Origin: JANXQG01 sp037147235
GTDB lineage: Bacteria; Planctomycetota; Planctomycetia; Pirellulales; Thermoguttaceae
Direction of reading: 5' to 3'
DNA: 15,505 bases
NCBI GenBank assembly: GCA_037147235.1
Contig: JBAWVO010000149.1
Coordinates: 1-15,505 of the forward strand
Under the pieces are notes generated by a model. The model searched no databases and was not told the DNA's origin. It worked only from the letters and a program-made list of their open reading frames with translations. Shown here piece by piece: positions 7,843 to 15,505 of this stretch (positions are counted from its first letter, which is position 1; each line of letters begins with the position of its first letter). The position numbers and the translations under genes were made by a program.

Positions 7843-8862
7843 TCATGGCACCAGCGGCACGGTCCCACCGAGGGAAACTCCGACGCGTTTGACCAGATCC
7901 CAGCCGAAGGTCGAGGTGGTTCGCTCGACGCGGACGGCATCGCCCGGTGCTAGGGTAAGGTTCTCCTGGCCGTTTTCCATCGCTTCCGCGAGACTGGCGC
8001 GGATTAACACCACGCCATGTCCGTCGGGATGGCGCCGTTGAATCAAGACACTGTCGGCCATGTCATTGGACTCTCCGCCAGCCGCGGAAATGGCGTTCGT
8101 GAGACGAAACGGCCGGTTGGTGGGAAAGTCAACCTCTCCCGGCTTCGCGACGAGACCCTGGACGTGGACGGGCGGAAGATCGCGTTTATCGACGGTGATG
8201 ACGGCGCCGTCGTCGAGGTATTCCGAGGCGATGGATCGTTGATTCTCGTCGCTGAGGTCCACTTCCACCGTTCGAGGCTCGCGGTTGAGTCGCGTAATAT
8301 GGATTTTCGTTTCGGCCTTCTCGGTGAATCCGCCCGCTGCTACGATCACCGCCCCTAGATAACTGGCCGAGCGCGGCACTTGTTGGGTTCCGGGATTCTT
8401 AACGGCACCGACCACGGTGATGCTGTTGGTTGGCCTGCGCTCGATATGCACACCCACCGTAGGACGCTGATAAAGGCCCTTTTGGACCAGCATCGCCGCG
8501 ATATGTTCTTCGGCCTGGACCTCCTCCAAACCCGCGAGATGGACCTGGCCAATTTCGGGCAGCCAGGCAGTTCCGTTCTCCGCCACGCGCACATGAAACG
8601 TCATGCTGCTGTCGTGATCGAGTCCCGCAGCCAGCGCAATCTCCAAGACGTAGCCAGGGCCGATCATGTCGCTCTTGTTCTGGGGGGCCGTCAACGCACC
8701 GAGGTTAATCACAGTTGGATCCTGGAAAACTGGGGCTTGAAGCGACGTCGGCAGCTCAGAAGGCCTATAAATTCGATTTTTTGCACAGCCGCTTCCAAAA
8801 AGCAACAAGATCGGGAGGGTACACAAGCTGAACCGTGATGTCGATGGCAATTTCCAAATCAT
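7843..8862 (-). CDS. wza: Wza-type polysaccharide export lipoprotein
   Basis: Predicted 339-residue outer-membrane polysaccharide export protein. The N-terminus has a hydrophobic stretch ending in a relaxed lipobox (LLLFGSGC, likely lipidated Cys26). A poly-export domain follows (about 64-145, starting near MIGPGYVLEIALAAG). Two SLBB-like repeats come next, each with a V-G/Q-G-x-V-x-x-P-G turn: ITVVGAVKNPGTQQVP (148-163) and VHVQGLVAKPGEVDFP (232-247), each followed by an A-A-G-G element. In Wza, such repeats stack into the ring-shaped periplasmic channel. The C-terminus is short (WDLVKRVGVSLGG) and may be the membrane-spanning helix. The ATG directly follows the stop of the upstream WecA-like frame (TAAATG), with a G-rich ribosome site inside that frame, so translation is probably coupled. 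It lies 30 bases before wzc. Confidence 0.93.
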   Translation of the reverse strand: MIWKLPSTSRFSLCTLPILLLFGSGCAKNRIYRPSELPTSLQAPVFQDPTVINLGALTAPQNKSDMIGPGYVLEIALAAGLDHDSSMTFHVRVAENGTAWLPEIGQVHLAGLEEVQAEEHIAAMLVQKGLYQRPTVGVHIERRPTNSITVVGAVKNPGTQQVPRSASYLGAVIVAAGGFTEKAETKIHITRLNREPRTVEVDLSDENQRSIASEYLDDGAVITVDKRDLPPVHVQGLVAKPGEVDFPTNRPFRLTNAISAAGGESNDMADSVLIQRRHPDGHGVVLIRASLAEAMENGQENLTLAPGDAVRVERTTSTFGWDLVKRVGVSLGGTVPLVP

Positions 8863-9219
8863 TTAAGCCCCCCGCCGTTTCTCAAAGGGTTCCGCGGATT
8901 CCTGGTCGGAGTTGGCCCAGAGATCGTCCCATATCCCCACGAGCCAGAGTACGCACACTGCAGGAACGAGGGGGCCGAGTTTATTGACCAAACCTGTTGG
9001 ATGAATCGCAAAGGCAACGGCCACCGCAACGATTATACCCAAAAACAGCCCCATCCCTCCCCATAATGGTGTTGTCCTGGGATGAAACCTCCTGACCAAA
9101 TCGGGGTGCGCGACGGCTTTGTAACGCCGTGCCAATTGCCTGGTCAACGGTATGAAGGCCCAGGTTATACCCGCCGATAGGGCAAGAACCTCTGCAATCA
9201 ATAAGGGTAATGCGTCCAT
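8863..9219 (-). CDS. Truncated WecA/MraY-like membrane protein
   Basis: A 118-residue frame matching only the beginning of the WecA/MraY family (undecaprenyl-phosphate sugar-1-phosphate transferases, normally roughly 320-370 residues). Recognisable parts are a first helix (about 4-24), the motif VAHPDLVRRFHPRTTPLWGG (36-55), two more hydrophobic stretches, and GIWDDLW (96-101) with the first Asp pair. After that the family sequence ends and an unrelated polar tail (NSDQESAEPFEKRRGA) leads to the stop. The later catalytic loops and helices are absent, so transferase activity is unlikely. A GGGAG ribosome site precedes the ATG. The frame heads the wza-wzc operon and its stop touches the wza start. 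It may survive as a leader that couples translation, as a short membrane protein with another role, or as a decayed gene. Confidence 0.72.
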   Translation of the reverse strand: MDALPLLIAEVLALSAGITWAFIPLTRQLARRYKAVAHPDLVRRFHPRTTPLWGGMGLFLGIIVAVAVAFAIHPTGLVNKLGPLVPAVCVLWLVGIWDDLWANSDQESAEPFEKRRGA

Positions 9220-9635
9220 GTAACTCCCACTCTCAATATAAAGGCGGTCGCCGGGCAGCCCTAAGTAGAACGGAATTCATTCCGTTCACCTAAAAAAATA
9301 AGGCAACGGAATAAATTCCGTTCCAAGTGGCGAACCTTGCATTCTCCTGCCGGACAGTCCCGGCTCAATAGAATTGGTATAACGCACTCATTTTGAGGTA
9401 ATCACATGACGATCACCTGACCGTTTATCGTCTGCTTTGAAGTGAAGCTTTACCTGAAAAGAAGACTTTAGTGGCTGGGTAGAATGCGTTGATTAAGCAG
9501 TCTGTTTCGGCCGAACGGTAGTGCGTTCGACACGTTGGTAATACATTCATGCACATAGCCCAGGACACCTTTACCCAGGGGGTAATTCGCGGTAGCATTC
9601 CGTATCCTTGCATGCCTGTTATGACAAATTGAACT
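9220..9635. other. Divergent intergenic region
   Basis: This region separates the minus-strand export operon from the plus-strand polymerase gene and must hold promoters for both. It contains two related palindromes (9268-9322). A six-base inverted repeat TTACCC-AGG-GGGTAA (9571-9585) lies 50 bases before the polymerase start. For the export operon a TATATT about 25 bases before the ATG is a weak -10 candidate. I see no convincing promoter for the polymerase gene and no gene here. Confidence 0.5.
9268..9322. repeat. Pair of related palindromes (AACGGAAT/ATTCCGTT)
   Basis: GAACGGAAT-TC-ATTCCGTTC (9268-9287) is a perfect nine-base inverted repeat. AACGGAAT-AA-ATTCCGTT (9305-9322) has the same eight-base arms with a different centre. 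An A-rich spacer separates them. The paired arrangement resembles a dispersed repeat I associate with planctomycetes. It lies between 49 and 103 bases before the start of the export operon. Confidence 0.75.
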
Positions 9636-12338
9636 ATGCCAAAATCCTTGCAGCACGAAGACCTCGCAGTTCCTTCGGCAGGGTTGCCCCGGCACCCTGG
9701 CATTGAGGCGGCCGGGCAAATCGGTCGGCTCCTGTTGTGGGCCGTGGATGCCGGGTTGGCGGCAACGATCCTTTTCGTCCCGCTGGCCATGGGAGGTCGG
9801 ACGGCGTTGGGGCAACTGCTCTTGGTGGTGCTGGCTGCGGGTGTCGCCGCGTGCTGGTGCCTGCGGCAAGCTCTCTCTTCGGACCGGGTCTGGGTACACT
9901 CGCCGGCTTCGTGGCTTGTGTTGGGTGTTTTGGGCTTTCTCAGTCTGCAAATCACGCCGCTGCCTGCTTCGTGGCTGGAGTGGCTCTCACCCCATGTCTA
10001 CAAGATTCTGCCCCTTTGGGCTTCTCGGTCGGATGGTACAGCCACAATCGGTCTCTGGAATACTTTGTCGCTCACGCCTGGGGAGACTCGCGATGGATTC
10101 GTCGTGGTCATGGCCTTCGGGCTGCTGTTTCTCACCGTCGCGCAGCGGGTGCGCCAACTGGGCGATGTCGAACGCTTCCTGAAATGGATCTCGCTGGCCA
10201 CCCTAATCATGGCGGTTTTTGCCCTCGTGCAGTTCTTCTTCACCAACGGAAAGTTCTTCTGGTTCTACGAACATCCCTATGCCACGACCAGCGACGCCGT
10301 GAAGGGGAGCTTCAGCAATCGCAATCATTTTGCCGATTTCATGGCGTTGGGCATTGGCCCTTGGATGTGGTGGATCTACACCATGTGGCGGCGCACACCG
10401 GCCGGCGGTGCCGCGATGTCCTTTGGCAAGACTCAAGGCCGATCCGGCACTCGGATCGGGTTGCTTGCCGTTGGCCTGGCGATCGTTGTTTTTGCGGGAG
10501 TCCTCTCGCTTTCCCGGGGTGGAACCGCGGCAATGTTGGTGGCAGCCTTGGCCTGCTTGCTGATCGTCCACCGCGTCAAGCGTATCAACCGTAAAATGCT
10601 ACTGGCCTTGGTCGGGGCGGCCTCGCTTACTTTGGCCTGTCTGCTGGTCCATGGTTACCAGTCCGTGGCGACTCGACTGGAAGATTTCTCCTCGGTCGAT
10701 CAGTTGGACCGCGGCGGTGGACGGCGCAAAATATGGGAGGCCGACCTGACGGCCATGGTCGACTTCCTGGCTGCGGGCGCAGGACTGGGAAGCCATGTCG
10801 ATGTTTACCCGAGATACCTACCCGAAGTCGAGGGTATGCAATTTTTGGAATATACCCATGCCGAGAACGGTTACATACAAATTGGCCTCGAGACAGGGAT
10901 CCCGGGTCTGTTTTTGTTGGGGCTCGTGATCGGGCTGTGCGTCTGGTGGTGCGTGCCGACTTTTCGCACGTGCGACTCGGAGCGAATTTCGCTTTGCTTT
11001 GCCGGTGTCGCGCCCGGCCTGATTGCCAGTGCCGTTCACTCGGCGGCCGATTTTGTCTGGTATGTCCCTGGTTGCATGGTGGTGCCGGTCATTCTAGCTG
11101 CCTGCGCCTGTCGCTTGCGGCAAATGGCCGATCCGCACCGGGATGAAGTGGCAAAACGGGGCTATTTGCCGCGCATTGGCTGGATTGCTGCCGCAGTATC
11201 TCTTCTCGGCATCGGCGCGATGTCGGCGCAGAATCGAGTCATGGCCCTCCAGGCCGAGCCTTCCTGGCATCGATACCTGCGGATCGCCAGATCCTCGGCA
11301 CCCTTGAATCAACTCACGGACTGGCAGACCCTGCAATCCATGAAAGAGGAGTTGTCCACGGTCGTCCAAGATCAACCCGACCACGCCCAAGCGCATGTCC
11401 AATTGGCGGCCATATACTTAAAGATGTTCGACTGCTCGCCGGAGTCCAGCACCATGGGCATGGACGTGCGCCAGGTGCGCGACGCGGTGTTGGCGTCTCA
11501 ATTCAAGTCGGTCGCGACAATGAACCAATGGTTGTCGCGGGCATTGGGAGCGCGGCGGTGCTACCTCGATGCAGCGGCATGGCACGCACGGCGCGCTTTG
11601 GTGTCGCACCCCTTGCAAGGCGAGGCGTATCTCTATCTGGCGGAGCTTTCCTTCCTCGACGGGCCGTGCGCCCCAGAGAAAGCTGTCTGCATCAACCAAG
11701 CTTTGATCGTGAGACCCTTCGACGGGGCGATACTCTTCGCCGCAGGTCAAGAATCCATGTTAGCAGGCGATTTCGCCAGGGCCGGAGAGCTTTGGCGAGC
11801 CTCGTTTCAAGCGGGAAGTTTGCATCAGGATCGCTTGCTGAATGCCCTCGCGGGGCAAATTCCCGCAACCACCCTGATCGAGTTGTTGCAGCCGGGGATG
11901 GCCGGCTTATCGAAAATCGTCTCCTATTACCAGCAACATCCTTCCGGAGACAACCTGTCACGGGTGCTCGAACAGTATGCAAAGGCGTGTGAGCGCGAGG
12001 CCCATGCCAAAACAGCACAACAATCCATCAATGCCTGGATCGATACCGCCAAAGCTTACCGCGACCTCAGCCGCTACGCCGAGGCTATCCGGTGCCTCCG
12101 TGAGGCGATTCGCCGCGACGCACTCTGTTTCGACGCCCGATTGCTCTTGGGGTCATGCTTACTGGAGTCAAAGGATTATGGGGAAGCCGTCACCAACCTG
12201 CAATGGTGTGTGCAGCAAAAACCGCGAGACCGAACAGCCCAGCGGGATCTGGAACGGGCCATGGACGGCCAACTCCGCTGCAAAGCTCCATCCGCCACCA
12301 GCGACACCGCCCTTACGACAGAACATGCAACTGAGTAG
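9636..12338 (+). CDS. Wzy/O-antigen ligase-like membrane protein with TPR tail
   Basis: Predicted 900-residue membrane protein of the O-antigen ligase/polymerase superfamily, which polymerises lipid-linked sugar repeat units or attaches glycan chains on the periplasmic side. About ten hydrophobic stretches lie between residues 30 and 530. Family motifs are GSFSNRNHFADF (224-235), SLSRGGTAAM (291-300), a RRKIW stretch (363-367) and YTHAENGYIQIGLETGIPG (406-424), the position of the conserved His-rich periplasmic loop. After the last helix, residues about 540-900 are soluble and include TPR-like helices, clearest at WIDTAKAYRDLSRYAEAIRCLREAIRRD (about 800-827) and the repeat after it. Wzy and ligase cannot be separated by sequence alone. 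The ATG at 9636 has no clear ribosome site. Gene neighbours support a role in exopolysaccharide assembly. Confidence 0.88.
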   Translation: MPKSLQHEDLAVPSAGLPRHPGIEAAGQIGRLLLWAVDAGLAATILFVPLAMGGRTALGQLLLVVLAAGVAACWCLRQALSSDRVWVHSPASWLVLGVLGFLSLQITPLPASWLEWLSPHVYKILPLWASRSDGTATIGLWNTLSLTPGETRDGFVVVMAFGLLFLTVAQRVRQLGDVERFLKWISLATLIMAVFALVQFFFTNGKFFWFYEHPYATTSDAVKGSFSNRNHFADFMALGIGPWMWWIYTMWRRTPAGGAAMSFGKTQGRSGTRIGLLAVGLAIVVFAGVLSLSRGGTAAMLVAALACLLIVHRVKRINRKMLLALVGAASLTLACLLVHGYQSVATRLEDFSSVDQLDRGGGRRKIWEADLTAMVDFLAAGAGLGSHVDVYPRYLPEVEGMQFLEYTHAENGYIQIGLETGIPGLFLLGLVIGLCVWWCVPTFRTCDSERISLCFAGVAPGLIASAVHSAADFVWYVPGCMVVPVILAACACRLRQMADPHRDEVAKRGYLPRIGWIAAAVSLLGIGAMSAQNRVMALQAEPSWHRYLRIARSSAPLNQLTDWQTLQSMKEELSTVVQDQPDHAQAHVQLAAIYLKMFDCSPESSTMGMDVRQVRDAVLASQFKSVATMNQWLSRALGARRCYLDAAAWHARRALVSHPLQGEAYLYLAELSFLDGPCAPEKAVCINQALIVRPFDGAILFAAGQESMLAGDFARAGELWRASFQAGSLHQDRLLNALAGQIPATTLIELLQPGMAGLSKIVSYYQQHPSGDNLSRVLEQYAKACEREAHAKTAQQSINAWIDTAKAYRDLSRYAEAIRCLREAIRRDALCFDARLLLGSCLLESKDYGEAVTNLQWCVQQKPRDRTAQRDLERAMDGQLRCKAPSATSDTALTTEHATE

Positions 12339-12411
12339 TAAACTGGTGTGGCTCGACTGCGGCTCGGCCCACCCTTATGTCTACGTCCTAGATTTTGGCT
12401 ACCCGAAAACT

Positions 12412-12435
12412 CCCCTCTCCCTTTTGGGAGAGGGG
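12412..12435. repeat. Perfect GC-rich hairpin between convergent genes
   Basis: CCCCTCTCCC and GGGAGAGGGG form a ten-base perfect stem around TTTT, 74 bases after the polymerase stop and 45 bases from the cpsB stop. It could end transcription from both sides, although no clean T tract follows. The flanking CAGGGGGTGAGGGC resembles a family of dispersed repeats also seen at 14189-14237 in this window. Confidence 0.65.
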
Positions 12436-12480
12436 CAGGGGGTGAGGGCTTTCCGAATGGCCTCTCGCAATTTCCGGGCA

Positions 12481-13275
12481 TCAGCCCGCAATCTTCCTCA
12501 GGAACCGTTGCAGCAAACCGGGTCGCATCTCGACTATCGGTGACAAGGGTTGGCCAGCAACAACGCAGGCCGGATTTCTACAACAGAGTGCGACGGCCGT
12601 TGAGTGTCCAGCCAATTCTGCGACCCGGTCAAAGGCTGCTCGAAGCCCCGGCGGACGTGATTTTGTGCCGTGCGCATCGCTGCTAACCAGCGAGACGAGC
12701 CGTTGTTTGATCAATTGTTCGGTAAACGTCCGAATTCGCCCACCGAAGACCCCCAAGAGACTTGCCGCTGTCACCTGAAGCAAGCAGCCCGCTTCCACGA
12801 GCGGTCGCAACACCCCCGGCGAAGCCAGAATTCCCAGATTCCGTTCCGGGTGCGCCAGGATCCCAACGATTCCGGCCGCGTGCAGTTCGGCCAGAGGACG
12901 ATCCAACGGAAAGTAGACCTCTTGCGGCAATTCGAGGAGCAGATGCCGTCGCCGGTCGGCCACGGTGAGCACGTCACCGCTGCGGATTCTGCCCACCAGG
13001 TCGGGTTCAATGCGAACCTCGGCACCCGGCAGAACCTGAAGTGGAATCTTCCGCCCGTCGAGCAATTCCTGAAGCCGGGCAACCTTCGGGTAGATTGTCG
13101 CGACACGGTTGGCCGGGTAGCTCCCCAATTGGTGCGGAGTCGCCACGATCGTGGAAACTCCGTCAGCGACTGCCATCTCGGCCATCAAGACCGATTCCGA
13201 CCAAGTCGCGGGCCCGTCGTCCAGACCTGGAAGTAGATGACAATGGATATCGACAAACGAGTCGGTTATTTCCAT
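12481..13275 (-). CDS. CpsB/YwqE-type PHP tyrosine phosphatase
   Basis: Predicted 264-residue metal-dependent protein-tyrosine phosphatase of the PHP superfamily (CpsB/CapC/YwqE type), which removes phosphate from the tyrosine-rich tail of BY-kinases. Metal ligands are visible in order: DIHCHLLPGLDDGP (9-22), ATPH (45-48), GAE (84-86), AHPERN (141-146) and SSDAHG (198-203). The ATG at 13275 (MEITDSFVDIHC) places the first His motif at residue 11, as is usual in the family. The frame is open to 13452, but that 59-residue extension looks non-coding. No strong ribosome site precedes 13275. The protein should be cytosolic and could act on the Wzc tail encoded at 5482-7812. A PHP-type phosphatase rather than a low-molecular-weight Wzb type is the notable choice here. 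Confidence 0.9.
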   Translation of the reverse strand: MEITDSFVDIHCHLLPGLDDGPATWSESVLMAEMAVADGVSTIVATPHQLGSYPANRVATIYPKVARLQELLDGRKIPLQVLPGAEVRIEPDLVGRIRSGDVLTVADRRRHLLLELPQEVYFPLDRPLAELHAAGIVGILAHPERNLGILASPGVLRPLVEAGCLLQVTAASLLGVFGGRIRTFTEQLIKQRLVSLVSSDAHGTKSRPPGLRAAFDRVAELAGHSTAVALCCRNPACVVAGQPLSPIVEMRPGLLQRFLRKIAG

Positions 13276-13524
13276 CTGGACGCAAATCCCAAGATGAGTA
13301 GATTCTCCCCAAACTAGAGGGTGAAAATACCGAGACACCGGGGAGAGGTCAAGGGCATTGTACGTTCCGAAGGACATGCAAGAAAGTGGGCAAATCGGAG
13401 TGAAATTTCGGGTTCCCGAATAATCCCTTGTGTCCCTCTGGCATTGTATCAAATCGGGTATTTATGACTTCACTGCGGTCGCAAATACTTGATTTTTATG
13501 ATGTTACGTCACGGAGGACGCGTC

Positions 13525-13635
13525 ATGGACGATCTATCGCAGTTCTGTTGTCAGAATTCCAAGTGCCCCGATTATGGCAAACGTGGTGGCGAAAACAATC
13601 AACTCCCGCTTCGAGTTGCGCTGCCACGGACGTAA
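13525..13635 (+). pseudogene. N-terminal zinc-ribbon fragment of a transposase
   Basis: A 36-codon frame beginning MDDLSQFCCQNSKCPDYGKR, which I recall as the conserved beginning of an IS1-like planctomycete transposase with a zinc ribbon and helix-turn-helix. It has a strong ribosome site (GGAGG at 13513-13517, seven bases before the ATG). After about 25 codons the similarity is lost, and a stop follows at 13633-13635. The second cysteine pair, the helix-turn-helix and the catalytic domain are missing, so this is most likely a relic. The family call rests on memory of a short stretch. Confidence 0.5.
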
Positions 13636-13870
13636 GGCTCAGGCTGTAACGCTGCCTACTATAGATTTGTTTACGCGTGAGGGTCACAAAACCGATTGCA
13701 ACCCGCTCGGAGGTGAAGACCCCGCATATTCGCAGCACTTCACCAAGACCAAGATCAAGTCCCCATTATACCAGATTTAACGATTTTAGCAAGCACCTGT
13801 GGAAAAACCAGGGGAATTTTATTCCGGGTCTCTGGTTACCCCTCTTTAGGCGTAAACTCAGCCCTCTTAT

Positions 13871-13951
13871 CTTCCTGTCATCCATCTTCCTGTCTTTTTC
13901 TCTTTTCGTGTCCTTCGTGTCTTTCGTGGTTCTATCCGTGTTTCATCCGTG
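13871..13951. repeat. Short-period repeat tract (TTCGTG and ATCCGTG units)
   Basis: CTTCCTGTC occurs at 13871 and 13886. TTCGTG occurs at 13905, 13914 and 13923 with a nine-base period. ATCCGTG occurs at 13934 and 13945. Read on the minus strand this is a CACGGAT/CACGAAAGACACGAAGG series, a kind of dispersed intergenic tract I recall from planctomycete and related genomes. Confidence 0.6.
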
Positions 13952-14005
13952 GCCAAACCTGAAATGGTGGAACTGCGACTGGCCGTTTTGAAAAGCGGCG
14001 ACAAG

Positions 14006-14025
14006 CCACCGTACTCCAACGGTGG
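14006..14025. repeat. Inverted repeat CCACCGT/ACGGTGG
   Basis: Seven-base perfect arms at 14006-14012 and 14019-14025 around a six-base loop. It is one element in the repeat cluster before the gapA 3' end. No T tract follows. Confidence 0.55.
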
Positions 14026-14041
14026 GCTAGAGCCTTGTTGT

Positions 14042-14111
14042 GGCCGGTCTCTGACCGAGCCATGCCATCGAACTGTTGCGGCCGGTCTCTGGCCGAGCCA
14101 CGCCATCGAAC
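14042..14111. repeat. Two direct copies of a 32-base unit, period 38
   Basis: The 32-base copies at 14042-14073 and 14080-14111 differ at only two positions. Each starts GGCCGGTCTCTG and ends GCCATCGAAC. Each contains a small internal palindrome (CGGTCTCTGACCG in the first, with GGCCGGTCTCTGGCC in the second). Two copies with a six-base spacer are too few to call a CRISPR array, and no cas gene is present. Confidence 0.75.
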
Positions 14112-14112
14112 A

Positions 14113-14139
14113 AAGGTCTCTCGTTCAGCAGGAGACCTT
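14113..14139. repeat. Eight-base inverted repeat AAGGTCTC/GAGACCTT
   Basis: Perfect arms at 14113-14120 and 14132-14139 around an 11-base loop, directly after the second direct repeat. The GGTCTC core also appears in the neighbouring repeat unit. Confidence 0.6.
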
Positions 14140-14188
14140 CGGTCGGACGTATCGGCGGGGTCAGGAGACCCGCGCCGAACCTAGAATT

Positions 14189-14237
14189 GCCCTCACCCCC
14201 ATCCCCCTCTCCCAGAGGGAGATGGGAGGGGGAGGGC
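14189..14237. repeat. Nested G/C-rich inverted repeat
   Basis: Outer arms GCCCTC (14189-14194) and GAGGGC (14232-14237) enclose inner arms TCTCCC (14208-14213) and GGGAGA (14217-14222) with an AGA loop. C-rich and G-rich sequence lies between the arms. It is similar to the hairpin at 12412-12435. Confidence 0.6.
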
Positions 14238-14283
14238 TTCTGCGTCGGAATCTGCGTCAACAAACCATTTCTGGCGTCAACAG

Positions 14284-14304
14284 CCCTCTCCCGACGGGAG
14301 GGGG
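14284..14304 (-). terminator. Possible hairpin terminator after gapA
   Basis: CCCTCTCCC and GGGAGGGGG pair over nine bases with one G-U pair and a GAC loop, beginning 32 bases after the gapA stop. It lacks the run of T needed for a classical intrinsic terminator, so it may only stabilise the message end or be another repeat copy. Confidence 0.35.
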
Positions 14305-14335
14305 GACCAGAATTCCAGCTTTTCCGGGTAGCTGA

Positions 14336-15355
<1,020 letters not shown>

Positions 15356-15393
15356 TGTCGTTCTCCTTGTAAAGTTTGTGGAAAGAACCAAAG

Positions 15394-15422
15394 ATTATAG
15401 CGGGTCCGGCTGCCGCCCGCAA
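15394..15422 (-). promoter_or_regulatory. Sigma-70-type promoter of gapA
   Basis: On the minus strand TTGCGG (15417-15422) is followed after exactly 17 bases by a perfect TATAAT (15394-15399). The expected transcription start is near 15387, giving a leader of about 30 bases with the AAGGAG site. Confidence 0.85.
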
Positions 15423-15505
15423 CGGTCCCGAAAGATCGTGGAAAAAAATAGGCTCTTCCGGTTTTAGGTGCAGAAGTAGGGTGGGGAGAGTGAAACGAGC
15501 CCCAC

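Larger units (their letters stand above)
13276..14335. other. About 1 kb repeat-rich non-coding region
   Basis: I see no complete gene between cpsB and gapA. The frames present have no recognisable protein character, except a 36-codon transposase fragment at 13525-13635. On the minus strand TACAAT occurs at 13357-13362 and 13443-13448 as weak -10 candidates for cpsB. From about 13860 the region is a patchwork of short direct and inverted repeats (listed separately). Positions 13640-13860 hold nothing I can name. Confidence 0.6.

Noticed and set aside
9571..9585. TTACCC-AGG-GGGTAA as the operator of the polymerase gene
   Set aside because: Six-base arms only, with no promoter elements near enough to support it. 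Noted within the intergenic entry but not claimed.
9425..9955. Minus-strand frames of 160-176 codons across the start of the polymerase gene
   Set aside because: They overlap the polymerase's N-terminus and have Arg/Pro/Ser-rich products typical of shadow frames.
13276..13452. Longer start for the cpsB-like phosphatase
   Set aside because: The extra 59 residues have no resemblance to the family, and the first metal motif normally lies near the N-terminus.
14042..14111. Two 32-base direct repeats as a CRISPR array
   Set aside because: Only two copies with a six-base spacer, and no cas genes or leader.

Overview
The window looks like a chromosomal piece of a planctomycete. This is an inference from a high but not extreme GC content, the style of the proteins, and several intergenic repeats that resemble ones I associate with planctomycete genomes. 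Most of it is part of an exopolysaccharide or capsule locus of the Wzy type. It is flanked on the left by a broken insertion sequence and on the right by a housekeeping glyceraldehyde-3-phosphate dehydrogenase gene.

Layout, left to right. Positions 1-1328 hold a transposase (probably ISKra4-like) whose left end lies outside the window and whose reading frame is broken in a run of seven T. Positions 1413-2234 (minus) encode a TylF-type methyltransferase. Positions 2235-2721 are mostly non-coding, with one doubtful small ORF. Positions 2722-4725 (minus) encode a membrane-bound CapD/PglF-type sugar-nucleotide dehydratase. A plus-strand hicB-hicA toxin-antitoxin pair (4978-5342) sits between the sugar genes, behind a long inverted repeat. 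On the minus strand, an apparent export operon is read in the order 9219 to 5482: a truncated WecA/MraY-like membrane protein, a Wza-type lipoprotein and a Wzc-type co-polymerase/tyrosine kinase. On the plus strand, 9636-12338 encodes a large O-antigen-ligase/Wzy-like polymerase with a TPR tail. On the minus strand, 12481-13275 encodes a CpsB/YwqE-type PHP phosphatase. About 1 kb of repeat-rich non-coding DNA follows (13276-14335), with a zinc-ribbon transposase fragment and several hairpins. Then comes gapA (14336-15355, minus) with a near-consensus sigma-70 promoter.

How it fits together (inference from family knowledge). The dehydratase makes a modified sugar nucleotide and the methyltransferase may decorate a sugar. 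The Wzy-like protein polymerises or ligates lipid-linked repeat units. Wzc and Wza control chain length and export across the envelope, and the PHP phosphatase would reverse tyrosine phosphorylation of the Wzc tail. No intact initiating transferase, other glycosyltransferase or flippase is present, so the pathway needs genes elsewhere.

I did not find a convincing new biological system. The observations most worth checking are the single-base break in the transposase, the truncated WecA-like protein coupled to wza, the minimal hicBA pair inside the locus, and the mosaic of inverted repeats between genes.
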